In this document: one piece after another, positions 45,995 through 54,868 of the stretch
Position numbering within the stretch: position 1 is the stretch's first letter
How the letters are laid out: each line of letters opens with the position of its first letter
Origin: Bacteroidota bacterium
GTDB taxonomy: Bacteria > Bacteroidota > Bacteroidia > Bacteroidales > Dysgonomonadaceae
Direction: 5' to 3'
Length of the DNA: 64,000 nucleotides
NCBI GenBank assembly: GCA_023437305.1
Contig: JAEZGN010000016.1
Location: 151,896 to 215,895 of the forward strand
The notes under the pieces: model-generated
The model's input: the letters and a program-made list of their open reading frames with translations, nothing else
Database searches by the model: none
Told to the model about the DNA's origin: nothing
Program-made: the position numbers and the translations under genes

Positions 45995-47302
45995 ATGAAA
46001 AAGGCAATTATTATTATCAGTGCTATTCTGGTTAGTTTCCTGACGCAAGCGCAGAATCTCCGTCATATTTCAATGGAAGATGCTGTAGAGATTGCTATGA
46101 AAAATAACAACAATGTAAAGATCTCCAAGTTGGATGAAAAAGTAGCGAATGCAAATTATCATCAAACGGATGCTGTTTTTCTCCCTCAAGTAACGGTTGG
46201 ATATACAGCTTTAAGTACAAATAACCCACTAAATGCATTCGGATTTTTATTGCAGCAAGAATCTGTTACTGCGATGGACTTCGATCCGTCAAAACTGAAT
46301 AACCCCGGAGCAAGACAAAATTACAGTGCTCAGGTAGAGGCTAAGCTACCATTGTTGAATATGGATATGATCTATGCTCGCAAAGGAGCCAAAGCACAAG
46401 AAGATGTTTACAAATACAAAACGGAACGAGCAAAAGAATATATCGAATTTGAAGTGCGAAAAGCATATACTCAATTACAAATGTCGTATCAGGCTCGAAA
46501 CATCCTTCAAAAATCGTTAGCGGATGTAAAACAAATACATCAATCAGTTTCCAATTTCTATAATCAAGGATTAGTTCAAAAATCGGATGTACTGAATGCT
46601 CAAGTACAAGTCAATACAATTGAAACAGCATTGGCAAAAGCCGAAAGTAATATACAGAATGCCTCAGACGGATTGCGTCTTCTGATGGGATTGGAAACAA
46701 GTAGCGATGTATATACAACAGATTCGTTGTTGCAAGATATAAGCCTATATCAAGACAGAGAACTTTCGTCTTATCGTTCCGATATCATGGCACTAAACAA
46801 AGCTTTAGATGCAACAAACATGATAGTAAAATCCTCAAAGATGGCATTCCTACCACGTATCAATGCTTTTGGTTCATATAGCCTGAATGATTCGAAGGCT
46901 TTCAAATTTGGGAATGATTCTTATTTGGTCGGTATAAATCTAAGCTGGACAATATTTTCAGGCAATCAAAACCGGAGTAAGATGAAATCGGCACAATTCC
47001 AACGAGATAAAATACAAGAAGAGCTCAACCTTCACATCAGGAAAGAAGAACTAGAGCTAAATAAAACCAAACGAGACCTGAACGATTCCCAAATCGAGAT
47101 CAACAAACAAAAGGCCAGCGTAGAACAAGCTGATGAAGCATTGCGTATTCTTAGCAATCGTCACCGTGAAGGTTTAGCCAGTACCACAGACTTACTGATG
47201 GCAAAAGCTCAATTCTTTCAACAAGAACTTATGTTATCTCAATCTATCATGTCGTATAATATAACAGAAGCATACCTCAACTTTTTGTCAAAAACTAAAT
47301 AA
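45995..47302 (+). CDS. TolC-family outer-membrane efflux protein
   Basis: This 435-residue protein has a signal peptide ending LTQAQ. Two repeated halves rich in long helices carry TolC/OEP features: ISMEDAVEIAMKNNNNVKIS, PLLNMDMIYARKGAKAQEDV, VYNQGL-like turns (SNFYNQGLVQKSDVLNAQVQV) and, in the second half, RHREGLASTTDLLMAKAQFF. TolC trimers form the exit duct of tripartite pumps. It is first in an operon with the adaptor and the RND pump, 22 bases apart. It has no lipobox. Confidence 0.9.
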   Translation: MKKAIIIISAILVSFLTQAQNLRHISMEDAVEIAMKNNNNVKISKLDEKVANANYHQTDAVFLPQVTVGYTALSTNNPLNAFGFLLQQESVTAMDFDPSKLNNPGARQNYSAQVEAKLPLLNMDMIYARKGAKAQEDVYKYKTERAKEYIEFEVRKAYTQLQMSYQARNILQKSLADVKQIHQSVSNFYNQGLVQKSDVLNAQVQVNTIETALAKAESNIQNASDGLRLLMGLETSSDVYTTDSLLQDISLYQDRELSSYRSDIMALNKALDATNMIVKSSKMAFLPRINAFGSYSLNDSKAFKFGNDSYLVGINLSWTIFSGNQNRSKMKSAQFQRDKIQEELNLHIRKEELELNKTKRDLNDSQIEINKQKASVEQADEALRILSNRHREGLASTTDLLMAKAQFFQQELMLSQSIMSYNITEAYLNFLSKTK

Positions 47303-47324
47303 CAAATAAAACCCATAAATAGAT

Positions 47325-48407
47325 ATGAAAACTTTAAGAAATGTATTTTTAGGAATAGTGGGAATATCAATTCTTTACTCCTGCTCTTCTTCAGATAAGT
47401 TAGAGGATAAAGATAAGACTATAGTAAAAGTAGAAGCTTGCTCTCCGGCCCAATATACAAACGAAGGATTTTACCTCAGCGGTGAAGTCACTGCCAAGCA
47501 AACAGCCAATATAAGTACCCGAATGATGGGCTATGTAACGAAGATATATGTAAAACCGGGTGATAAAGTAGCATCAGGACAACTTCTCGTATCTATTAGC
47601 AGCGATGATATTCTGGCAAAAAAGGCTCAGGTACAAGCTATGATCACCGAAGCTGAAGCCGCAGCAAAAAATGCCCAACGTGATTATGAGCGTTTCAAAA
47701 CACTGCGCAATCAAAACAGCGTATCTGATAAGGAACTCGAAAATGTGGCTTTGCAGAATACTTCGATGAATGCGAAAGTACAAATGGCTCGTCAACAAAT
47801 GAACGAAGTAAATGCGATGCTTTCTTACACCAATATACGTGCTCCATTCTCGGGAGTCGTAACACAAAAAATGGTGGACGAAGGGAGCATGGCAAATCCG
47901 GGAATGCCTATTTTGACAATTGAGCAGAATGGCGAATTGCAGGTTATAGCATCTATCCCCGAAAACTATATACAGTATGTAAAAGTAGGCGATGTAGCCA
48001 AAATGGAACTGAAGTCATTAAGTATAACGATCGATGGAAAAGTATCAGAACTCAGTCCGTCGGCATTCCGCACAGGAGGACAATACTCGATGAAGTTGGC
48101 TCTCGACACCAAAGATAAAGAAAATATACGTCCGGGGATGTATGTAAATATATTGATACCAAACAAAACAGGTGAGAATATTACATCTAAAATCATGCTG
48201 GACAAAAGCTCTATTGTATACCGTGATCAGCTTACGGGAGTATATGTGATAGACGACCAAAGTCAAGCTAATCTTCGCTGGATACGTTTAGGCAAGACAA
48301 TCGGCAATCAGGTAGAAGTACTTTCGGGTTTGAGCCAAAACGATAAGATTGTATCCAAAGCCGAAGGCAAATTATATAACGGAGTAAAAGTATTTGTAAA
48401 TAAATAA
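47325..48407 (+). CDS. RND efflux periplasmic adaptor (MFP), lipoprotein
   Basis: This 360-residue protein has a lipoprotein signal ending ILYSC. The family layout is clear: a barrel-sandwich half (TANISTRMMGYVTKIYVKPGDKVASGQLL), a coiled hairpin (KAQVQAMITEAEAAAKNAQRDYERF), the second half NIRAPFSGVVTQKMVDEGSMANPGMPIL, then beta-barrel and proximal domains ending LYNGVKVFVNK. It links the inner-membrane pump to the TolC protein. It has no His/Met-rich metal-binding tail of the CusB kind. The RND gene starts 4 bases later. Confidence 0.9.
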   Translation: MKTLRNVFLGIVGISILYSCSSSDKLEDKDKTIVKVEACSPAQYTNEGFYLSGEVTAKQTANISTRMMGYVTKIYVKPGDKVASGQLLVSISSDDILAKKAQVQAMITEAEAAAKNAQRDYERFKTLRNQNSVSDKELENVALQNTSMNAKVQMARQQMNEVNAMLSYTNIRAPFSGVVTQKMVDEGSMANPGMPILTIEQNGELQVIASIPENYIQYVKVGDVAKMELKSLSITIDGKVSELSPSAFRTGGQYSMKLALDTKDKENIRPGMYVNILIPNKTGENITSKIMLDKSSIVYRDQLTGVYVIDDQSQANLRWIRLGKTIGNQVEVLSGLSQNDKIVSKAEGKLYNGVKVFVNK

Positions 48408-48411
48408 AATT

Positions 48412-51400
48412 ATGGAAAACGGAATTTCAGGAAAAATAGCCGGAGCGTTTATCAAGTCTAAATTGAGTATCTTACTCATGCTAGCTTTTATGCTCTTAGG
48501 TCTGTTCAGCATATATTTCATACCCCGCGAAGAAGAACCTCAGATTGAAGTTCCTATGGCGGACATCATGATTGGTTATCCCGGAGCAACACCTCAGGAA
48601 GTAGAATCGGGTGTTGTACAACCTATCGAAAAAATTATATCGAATATCAAAGGAGTAGAGCATGTTTATTCTACTTCTATGAATGGTATGGGTATGCTCA
48701 CCGTACAATTTTATGTGGGCGAAGATGTAGAACGTTCGTTAGTAAAACTTTACAACGAAATGATGAAGAATATGGATCGTATGCCACAAGGTGCGACTAT
48801 GCCATTGGTAAAATCACGAGCCATAGATGATGTACCTGCATTAGCTTTCACTTTTTGGAGTGATAAAATGGGTGATTACCAAATACGCCAAGTAGCAGAA
48901 GTAGTTGGCAACGAGATAAAGAAAATACCTGATGTAGCACAAGTGAATATTGTAGGTGGACAAAGCCGACAGGTGAAAGTCATGCTCGACAAAGACAAGA
49001 TGGCTCAGAGCAAGCTCGACTTTGGAGCAATAGCCCAATCACTGCAAGCGAATAATGCACAGATGCAAAGCGGAAATATCGTAACAGGCGATATGGTTTA
49101 TTCTGTACAAACCGGCAATTTCTTTGCGAATGTGGCTGAAGTGAAGAATCTGATTGTAGGAACAAATGACAATCAGCCGGTTTACCTGTATCAAATAGCA
49201 GAAGTAGAAGACGGGCCGGAAGTTCCCAAACAATATGTTTCGTTTGGATATGGAGCTGCGTCAGGCGATAAAAAAGCCGGCATGCCCGACGACTATTCGG
49301 CTGTAACTATTTCTATTGCTAAGAAAAAAGGTGCTGATGCAATGAAGCTGGCAGAAGTAGTCATTGATAAAGTAGATCACCTGAAAAAAGATGTCATCAC
49401 GAAGGATTTGAATGTAGAAGTCTCTCGTAATTATGGAGAGACAGCTTCACACAAAGTATCCGAGTTACTGTTCCACTTATCTATTGCGATTATAGTTGTA
49501 ACCCTGTTTGTAATGATAGCTATGGGATGGCGTGGCGGTTTGGTGGTATTCCTTTCCGTGCCTGTAACATTTGCACTGACTCTGTTTGCTTATTACTTCT
49601 TGGGATATACACTCAATCGTATTACACTGTTTGCATTAGTATTCGTAACGGGTATTGTTGTGGATGATTCTATTGTAATTGCCGAGAATATGCATCGTCA
49701 CTTCAAGATGAAAAAACTACCACCTTTACAAGCTGCGCTATATGCTATCAATGAGGTAGGGAATCCGACTATCTTGGCAACGCTGACTGTTATCGCAGCC
49801 GTACTGCCCATGGCATTCGTATCGGGAATGATGGGTCCATATATGAGTCCGATGCCTATAGGTGCATCCATAGCCATGATTTTCTCTTTACTGGTAGCTC
49901 TGACGTTGACTCCTTATTTCGGTTATTTATTCTTAAGACATAAAGAGAAAAAAGGAGAAGGACACGAAAGCGAAGAAAAAGAAACGGATTTGCATGAAAC
50001 AAAAATATACAAATTATATGCTAAAATAGTAACACCGTTTTTGGAAAACAGAAAACGCCGTTGGACATTTATGATTGGCTTAACTGTCGTTTTGCTGGGA
50101 TCGTTTGTGTTGTTTTATACAAAATCTGTTCCGGTAAAAATGTTGCCTTTCGACAATAAGAATGAATTTCAAGTGGTAATAGATATGCCCGAGGGAACGA
50201 CTTTGGAACGTACTGCCGTAGTAGCTAAAGAATTAGCTGTGTATATCAGCCGAAATGATAAAGTAACCAATTATCAAACGTATGTGGGTACTTCTGCTCC
50301 TATCAGCTTCAATGGATTGGTGCGCCACTATGATATGCGTATGGGTGACAATGTAGCTGATATACAGGTTAATCTTGTTGACAAAGGGGAACGTAGCGAA
50401 CAAAGTCATGATATAGCCACATCGGTGCGTGCCGATTTGCAAGCTATCGGCAAAAAATACAATGCCAATGTAAAAATAGTGGAGGTACCTCCCGGTCCTC
50501 CTGTAATGTCTACAATTGCAGCTGAAATATATGGTCCAGACTATGATCAACAAATAGCTGTAGCCAAACAAGTGAAAGATATACTAGCTGCGACAGATAA
50601 TGTTGTTGATGTGGATTGGTCGGTAGAAGATGCTCAAACTGAATATAAGTTCGAGGTGGATAAAGACAAAGCGATGAAATTGGGAATTCCAAATGCACAA
50701 GTTGTTCAGAATATGAGAGCGGCTCTATCGGGTATGCCTGTGGGTATATTGCATCAACCTTCGTCTGTCAATCAGGTAGGCATTGTACTTCAACTGTCAG
50801 AAAAAGAGAAATCGAGTATAGAAGATGTACTAAGCATGAAAGTTGTGAATCAACAAGGTATGGCTATTCCCGTTAGCGATTTAGTGAAAGTCACTAAAGG
50901 AGAAAAAGAAAAGAGCATTCACCGCAAAGACCAAAAACGTGTAGTTTACATATTAACCGAGGTTGCAGGAAGTTTAGAAAGCCCTATATATCCTATTACG
51001 GAAGTGTCGGATAAGTTATCTCAGGTAAAACTCCCTGAAGGATACACTTTATCTGAAGAATATAGTAAGCAACCAAAATATGAAGACAACTTTTCCTTAA
51101 AGTGGGATGGAGAATGGCAAATAACATACGAGGTGTTCCGCGATTTAGGATTAGCATTCTTATTTGTATTAATTATTATCTATGTACTCATTGTAGCGTG
51201 GTTCCAAAACTTTATCACACCGTTGGTACAGTTGGCTGCTATACCTCTATCATTGATTGGTATTATTTTCGGCCACTGGATTATGGGAGCTTACTTTAGT
51301 GCCCCGTCTATGATTGGATTCATTGCATTAGCCGGAATTATGGTACGAAACTCGGTACTGCTTATCGACTTTATTGACATACGGCTCAAAGATGGTATTC

Positions 51401-51618
51401 CTTTAAAACAAGCTGTTATTGAAGCCGGAGCTGTACGCACCACGCCTATCATACTGACTGCCGGAGGCGTAGTTTTGGGGGCAATCGTCATTCTATTCGA
51501 TCCCATTTTTCAAGGTCTGGCAATTTCTTTGATGGGTGGAACAATAACCTCTACTGTACTGACACTGATTGTTGTGCCGTTGTTGTATTTCAAAATGCTG
51601 AAAAAGAAAGTAAAATGA
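48412..51618 (+). CDS. RND-family efflux pump inner-membrane subunit
   Basis: This 1068-residue protein has the twelve-helix AcrB-type layout with two large periplasmic loops. TM1 lies near residues 15-35. The first loop has IMIGYPGATPQEVESGVVQPIEK, and TM4 carries the proton-relay pair in TGIVVDDSIVIAEN near residue 416. A second half starts near 540 and ends LTLIVVPLLYFKMLKK. The relay fits both hydrophobe (HAE) and some metal (HME) pumps, so the substrate is open. The central cytoplasmic loop (KEKKGEGHESEEKETD) is charged. Its stop overlaps the PII-like gene by four bases. Confidence 0.9.
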   Translation: MENGISGKIAGAFIKSKLSILLMLAFMLLGLFSIYFIPREEEPQIEVPMADIMIGYPGATPQEVESGVVQPIEKIISNIKGVEHVYSTSMNGMGMLTVQFYVGEDVERSLVKLYNEMMKNMDRMPQGATMPLVKSRAIDDVPALAFTFWSDKMGDYQIRQVAEVVGNEIKKIPDVAQVNIVGGQSRQVKVMLDKDKMAQSKLDFGAIAQSLQANNAQMQSGNIVTGDMVYSVQTGNFFANVAEVKNLIVGTNDNQPVYLYQIAEVEDGPEVPKQYVSFGYGAASGDKKAGMPDDYSAVTISIAKKKGADAMKLAEVVIDKVDHLKKDVITKDLNVEVSRNYGETASHKVSELLFHLSIAIIVVTLFVMIAMGWRGGLVVFLSVPVTFALTLFAYYFLGYTLNRITLFALVFVTGIVVDDSIVIAENMHRHFKMKKLPPLQAALYAINEVGNPTILATLTVIAAVLPMAFVSGMMGPYMSPMPIGASIAMIFSLLVALTLTPYFGYLFLRHKEKKGEGHESEEKETDLHETKIYKLYAKIVTPFLENRKRRWTFMIGLTVVLLGSFVLFYTKSVPVKMLPFDNKNEFQVVIDMPEGTTLERTAVVAKELAVYISRNDKVTNYQTYVGTSAPISFNGLVRHYDMRMGDNVADIQVNLVDKGERSEQSHDIATSVRADLQAIGKKYNANVKIVEVPPGPPVMSTIAAEIYGPDYDQQIAVAKQVKDILAATDNVVDVDWSVEDAQTEYKFEVDKDKAMKLGIPNAQVVQNMRAALSGMPVGILHQPSSVNQVGIVLQLSEKEKSSIEDVLSMKVVNQQGMAIPVSDLVKVTKGEKEKSIHRKDQKRVVYILTEVAGSLESPIYPITEVSDKLSQVKLPEGYTLSEEYSKQPKYEDNFSLKWDGEWQITYEVFRDLGLAFLFVLIIIYVLIVAWFQNFITPLVQLAAIPLSLIGIIFGHWIMGAYFSAPSMIGFIALAGIMVRNSVLLIDFIDIRLKDGIPLKQAVIEAGAVRTTPIILTAGGVVLGAIVILFDPIFQGLAISLMGGTITSTVLTLIVVPLLYFKMLKKKVK

Positions 51619-51932
51619 TTATGAAGCTATTAGTTGTATTAAGTATAAAGGAATATCAGGAACAGGTGGGAAGCCTGCTCCATGATGCCGGAGTAAAACG
51701 GTTTAGTGTAACCAATATCACCGGATACAAAAAGAAGGAAGAAAACTTGGGTTGGTTTGCAGCGAATGGAAGTAATGCAAAAACTAATTCGATAATGCTT
51801 TTCAGCTTTGTAACAAAAGAAATAGCAGACAAGGCTATTTTAGAAATTGATAATTGCAATATTGAAACAAAAAGTCCTTTTCCTGTACATGCTTTTGTCC
51901 TAGATGTAGAGAATTTTTCTAAACTTATTTAA
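51615..51932 (+). CDS. Small PII-like protein linked to the RND pump
   Basis: This 105-residue protein has a PII/ferredoxin-like pattern: strand MKLLVVLSI, helix KEYQEQVGSLLHDAG, strand RFSVTNITGYKK, a flexible loop (about 40-58, GWFAANGSNAKT), strand NSIMLFSFV, helix EIADKAILEIDNCN, then a final strand PVHAFVLDVENF. PII-like proteins (for example DUF3240) have been noted beside RND metal exporters in other bacteria, where they are thought to sense metal or nucleotide. I did not match a named family, so this is a structural inference. Its overlap with the pump gene suggests linked production. Confidence 0.5.
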   Translation: MIMKLLVVLSIKEYQEQVGSLLHDAGVKRFSVTNITGYKKKEENLGWFAANGSNAKTNSIMLFSFVTKEIADKAILEIDNCNIETKSPFPVHAFVLDVENFSKLI

Positions 51933-51934
51933 TT

Positions 51935-52123
51935 ATGAAACGTGAATACATTGTACGGATAGTAGCGGGAACGACGGTTTTAACAGGCATTTCTCTAGCT
52001 TATTTTGTTTCTATCGGATGGCTGTTCTTACCTGCATTTGTTGGTGTGAATCTTATACAGTCTTCGTTCACTAAATTTTGTCCGTTGGAAATCTTGCTCG
52101 ATAAACTGAATGTTAAACGGTAA
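51935..52123 (+). CDS. Small membrane protein, DUF2892-like
   Basis: This 62-residue protein has two hydrophobic stretches (IVAGTTVLTGISLAYFVSIGWLFLPAFVGVNLIQSSF). The ending FCPLEILLDKLNV resembles DUF2892 proteins, the membrane part of YgaP-type rhodaneses. The Phe-Cys-Pro motif near its end is typical of that family. It starts 2 bases after the PII-like gene and is the last gene before a terminator. Its task in the pump operon is unknown. Confidence 0.65.
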   Translation: MKREYIVRIVAGTTVLTGISLAYFVSIGWLFLPAFVGVNLIQSSFTKFCPLEILLDKLNVKR

Positions 52124-52142
52124 ATTGATTAATTAAACATGA

Positions 52143-52187
52143 GAGAGCAAAAACCGAATACAGAAATCGTCTTTTGCTCTCTTTTTT
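52143..52187 (+). terminator. Intrinsic terminator after the efflux operon
   Basis: Ten-base arms GAGAGCAAAA (52143-52152) and TTTTGCTCTC (52172-52181) close a 19-base loop and run straight into T6 (52182-52187). Only four bases separate the T-run from the ATG of the next gene. Confidence 0.8.
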
Positions 52188-52191
52188 AGAT

Positions 52192-53106
52192 ATGAAAACA
52201 ATATTTTATACAATAATCATATTGTTTATCCTCATTATACACATTCCCAGCGTCTACTCACAGGAAAATACGATCTTACAAGTAGATAGTATTTCGCTTC
52301 GGAATAACTATCTGAATGAGATGCAGTCGATAAATGTATTGAGACATAAACCAATTGAAGTTTCGGAAGACCTTGTAAGATCTGTACTCGACAAGCAGAC
52401 ACCTTTTGCGGTATATAAGGATAATTATATGGTAACCGGAATCCCTTTAAATAAATCGGTAACCCGCAAAACAGCGGATGCATTTTTTCAGTTTAGCATT
52501 CGCCACAAAGTTACCAGAAGTGTACTTCCTTTCAACTCATTCTTATACATTACTTATTCTCAGAAATCATTTTGGGATATTTACGACGAATCAAGTCCTT
52601 TCCGCGATACAAATTATAATCCGGGAATAGGCATTGGCAGGTATGTGATAAAAGACAACAAGCTGAAAGGGGCAATGATGATTTCTTTGGAACACGAATC
52701 GAATGGTAAAGCGGGAGAAGATTCCCGTAGTTGGAATTATATAAATCTGTCAGCTAAATACTTTTACAATATGCGATTATCGGCTAAAGCTCAAATATAT
52801 CTGCCCTATGTAGATGGTGGTAATAATAAAGATTTATTGCGCTACAAAGGATATGGCATTTTTGCGGTCAATTATATAGATAAGGAAAATCTATGGTGGT
52901 TTAGCCTTAATATAATGCCTCGAGATAAGATTATAAACCCTAACTTACATACATCTTTATCATTTAGAGTGTCTAAAAATTCAAATCAATACTTAACTTT
53001 GGATTATTATGCCGGTTATGGAGAAGGCTTGCTGAATTATAAGAAATATACAAATCAGGTAAGGATAGGATTTACGATAAAACCCAATTTCTTCAGTGCA
53101 TACTAA
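52192..53106 (+). CDS. pldA: Outer-membrane phospholipase A (OMPLA-like)
   Basis: From ATG 52192 the protein has 304 residues: a signal peptide ending SVYSQ and a 12-strand barrel. The catalytic signature is SLEHESNG, with His168 and Ser170, followed by SRSWNYINLSAKYF, as in OMPLA. Earlier it has YITYSQKSFWDIYDESSPFRDTNYNPGI, typical of the family. It would hydrolyse phospholipids in the outer leaflet of the outer membrane when lipid asymmetry is lost. An in-frame TTG at 52174 would start inside the terminator stem and is rejected. No promoter is visible between the terminator and the ATG, so expression may depend on read-through. Confidence 0.85.
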   Translation: MKTIFYTIIILFILIIHIPSVYSQENTILQVDSISLRNNYLNEMQSINVLRHKPIEVSEDLVRSVLDKQTPFAVYKDNYMVTGIPLNKSVTRKTADAFFQFSIRHKVTRSVLPFNSFLYITYSQKSFWDIYDESSPFRDTNYNPGIGIGRYVIKDNKLKGAMMISLEHESNGKAGEDSRSWNYINLSAKYFYNMRLSAKAQIYLPYVDGGNNKDLLRYKGYGIFAVNYIDKENLWWFSLNIMPRDKIINPNLHTSLSFRVSKNSNQYLTLDYYAGYGEGLLNYKKYTNQVRIGFTIKPNFFSAY

Positions 53107-53117
53107 TTAAAAAAAGA

Positions 53118-53741
53118 ATGACTATGAATAATAAATGGGACGAAAGTTATAATATTGAAAAATACCGCTACGGAGAAACCCCGAATCTATTTTTCAAGCA
53201 AGTCATCGATACGCTTCCTACAGGAAAAATTCTTCTTCCGGCTGATGGGGAGGGACGAAATGGTGTATATGCAGCAACAAGGGGATGGAGTGTAGACGCT
53301 TTCGATCAAAGCCAACAGGCTAAAGAGAAAGCTCTACGATTAGCAAATAAGAATAGTGTCGACATTTCGTATAAGGTAATGAATTTCGAAGATATTGCAC
53401 AAAACTATATAGTTGACTCTTACGATGTAATTGCTCTTACCTATGTTCACCTACCGGAACAGTTAAAAGCAAAATATCACAGATCATTATTACCTTTTTT
53501 GAAAATTGGAGGGCATATTATTATCGAAGGATTCAGTAAAGAGCATGTAAAATACCAGCAACAAAATCCATTGGCGGGGGGGCCTCCACATGTGGAAATG
53601 ATGTATTCGAAGCAAGAGATCCTCTCGATCTTTGATTCTTTACAGGTCGATCTTTTAGAAGAAAAAGAAATAGAATTGGCAGAAGGTATAGGGCATAATG
53701 GAAAAGCCTCGGTAATACGCTTTATCGGAAAAAAGATATAA
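53118..53741 (+). CDS. SAM-dependent methyltransferase (TehB/TPMT-like)
   Basis: This 207-residue class I methyltransferase starts with WDESYNIEKYRYGETPNLFFKQ, as in TehB- and thiopurine-methyltransferase-like proteins. The SAM loop reads KILLPADGEGRNGVYAATRG (about 35-54), followed by VDAFDQSQ (acidic residue for the ribose) and SYDVIALTYVHLP. A substrate loop contains YQQQNPLAGGPPHVEMMYS. The substrate is unknown; small thiols, metalloids or electrophiles are handled by relatives. It starts 11 bases after the phospholipase gene and probably shares its transcript. Confidence 0.75.
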   Translation: MTMNNKWDESYNIEKYRYGETPNLFFKQVIDTLPTGKILLPADGEGRNGVYAATRGWSVDAFDQSQQAKEKALRLANKNSVDISYKVMNFEDIAQNYIVDSYDVIALTYVHLPEQLKAKYHRSLLPFLKIGGHIIIEGFSKEHVKYQQQNPLAGGPPHVEMMYSKQEILSIFDSLQVDLLEEKEIELAEGIGHNGKASVIRFIGKKI

Positions 53742-53750
53742 ATAAAAATA

Positions 53751-53786
53751 GAGGCAACGGTTATCATTTACCGTTGCCTCTGTTTA
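53751..53786. terminator. Bidirectional intrinsic terminator
   Basis: Perfect 11-bp arms GAGGCAACGGT (53751-53761) and ACCGTTGCCTC (53770-53780) close an 8-base loop. T's follow on the plus strand, and A-rich bases precede the stem (T's on the minus strand). It lies between the convergent methyltransferase and HMA genes. Confidence 0.85.
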
Positions 53787-53795
53787 CTTTATATA

Positions 53796-53984
53796 TCAAT
53801 ATATGTTTTCAAATTTTTCCTGAAGTTCTTTTTCTGTGATTTCTTCTGTGTGATCAAGAACAATAGCTTTATTAGCAATATCCACATTCACACCATATAC
53901 TCCGGGAATGACACCTATTTCTTTACCTATAGACCGTGCACAGCTATTACACTGTATATTTTCTACATTTATAATTGTCTTCAT
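53796..53984 (-). CDS. HMA-domain metal-binding protein (CopZ-like)
   Basis: This 62-residue protein is a single heavy-metal-associated domain, betaalphabeta-betaalphabeta, with VENIQCNSCARSI holding Cys12 and Cys15 for a soft metal. It continues GVYGVNVDIANKAIVLDHTEEITEKEL. Such small proteins pass Cu(I) or similar ions to ATPases or bind them in the cytoplasm. No copper ATPase is in the window. It is the last gene of the thiol/metal operon, 9 bases after the MarR gene. The MxCxxC core lacks the usual Met (Ile-Gln instead), so metal choice is uncertain. Confidence 0.8.
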   Translation of the reverse strand: MKTIINVENIQCNSCARSIGKEIGVIPGVYGVNVDIANKAIVLDHTEEITEKELQEKFENIY

Positions 53985-53993
53985 AGCCTACAA

Positions 53994-54371
53994 TTATAAT
54001 TTGACTACAGGTTTTAGCGTTTCGGGAATATCGAACTCAGCACATTTTATCGATTCAAGCTTTTTCTTACCCAAATCAGTCAAGGCAAAATACATCTGGC
54101 GCTTATCTTCCTTACCTACAATACGGCGGATAAGACCTTTCTTCTCAACCGACTTTATCACTTTCGATGTATTCGAATTACTCAGCCCCAATACACTCGC
54201 CAATTCATTTGATGAATATTTTTGAGCATTTAGCGAACAGAGTAGCATTCCTTCATTCAGACCAAGATCATATAATTGTTGAAAGTTTAGTTCAAAGTCA
54301 TAAATCGCCCGATACACATCTCTGATCTGACATAATGTTCTTACTTGCGAATTATTTATATTGTCTGCCAT
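53994..54371 (-). CDS. MarR-family transcriptional regulator
   Basis: This 125-residue protein has the MarR winged helix: SSNELASVLGLSNSNTSKVIKSVEKKGLIRRI (about 55-90) followed by the wing KEDKRQMYFALTDLGKKKLESI. The N-terminal dimer helix includes CQIRDVYRAIYDFELNFQQL, and a single Cys (Cys14) there, with another near residue 45, might sense oxidants as in OhrR-type proteins. It sits inside the operon it probably controls. A candidate site lies at 55672-55697 upstream of the first gene. Confidence 0.8.
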   Translation of the reverse strand: MADNINNSQVRTLCQIRDVYRAIYDFELNFQQLYDLGLNEGMLLCSLNAQKYSSNELASVLGLSNSNTSKVIKSVEKKGLIRRIVGKEDKRQMYFALTDLGKKKLESIKCAEFDIPETLKPVVKL

Positions 54372-54395
54372 TTTAGTATAAGTTTATATTTACTG

Positions 54396-54866
54396 TTATT
54401 CTTTTAATAAAAGATTATCAATAGCTTCCTTTAATTGCTGCTTGGGTAATGCTCCTGCAGCCATCTGAGGTTGTGCATTCATCGGAACAAAGAGTAAAGA
54501 TGGTATACTTCTTATTCCGAAGACAGCAGCAAGTTCAGGCTCTGTTTCCGTATTTATCTTATAAATATATATACGGTCTCCATATTCTGCAGCCAATTCT
54601 TCCAACACCGGAGCTATAGCCTTACAAGGACCACACCAGTCAGCATAAAAATCGATTAATGCCGGCTTATCCCCCAAATATTTCCATTCGGTAGGATTTG
54701 TTTCAAAATTAGCAACTTTTGATAAGAATTCAGCTTTTGTTAAATGTATTGTTGTCATTTTATTTTCTTTTTTAATTGTTTCTTCTATTTGATCTTTTGT
54801 TTCTACCTTGTTATTACAAGAAATAAGCAATAATGCCATGAGTGAAAATAGTATTGTATATTTCAT
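54396..54866 (-). CDS. Thioredoxin-like lipoprotein
   Basis: This 156-residue protein has a lipoprotein signal ending LLISC, a linker of about 20 residues rich in Lys and Glu, then a thioredoxin domain. That domain has KPALIDFYADWCGPCKAIAPVLEELA (active site WCGPC near residue 80) and the cis-Pro loop GIRSIPSLLFVP. It would reduce disulfides at the periplasmic side of a membrane. The cytoplasmic-type WCGPC active site on an exported lipoprotein is noteworthy. Neighbouring rhodanese and DUF2892 genes suggest work on sulfane sulfur or oxidised thiols. It starts 2 bases after the DUF2892 gene. Confidence 0.85.
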   Translation of the reverse strand: MKYTILFSLMALLLISCNNKVETKDQIEETIKKENKMTTIHLTKAEFLSKVANFETNPTEWKYLGDKPALIDFYADWCGPCKAIAPVLEELAAEYGDRIYIYKINTETEPELAAVFGIRSIPSLLFVPMNAQPQMAAGALPKQQLKEAIDNLLLKE

Positions 54867-54868
54867 TT

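Noticed and set aside
52174..52191. TTG start six codons upstream of the phospholipase ATG
   Set aside because: It falls in the right arm of the terminator hairpin, and the signal peptide reads well from the ATG at 52192.
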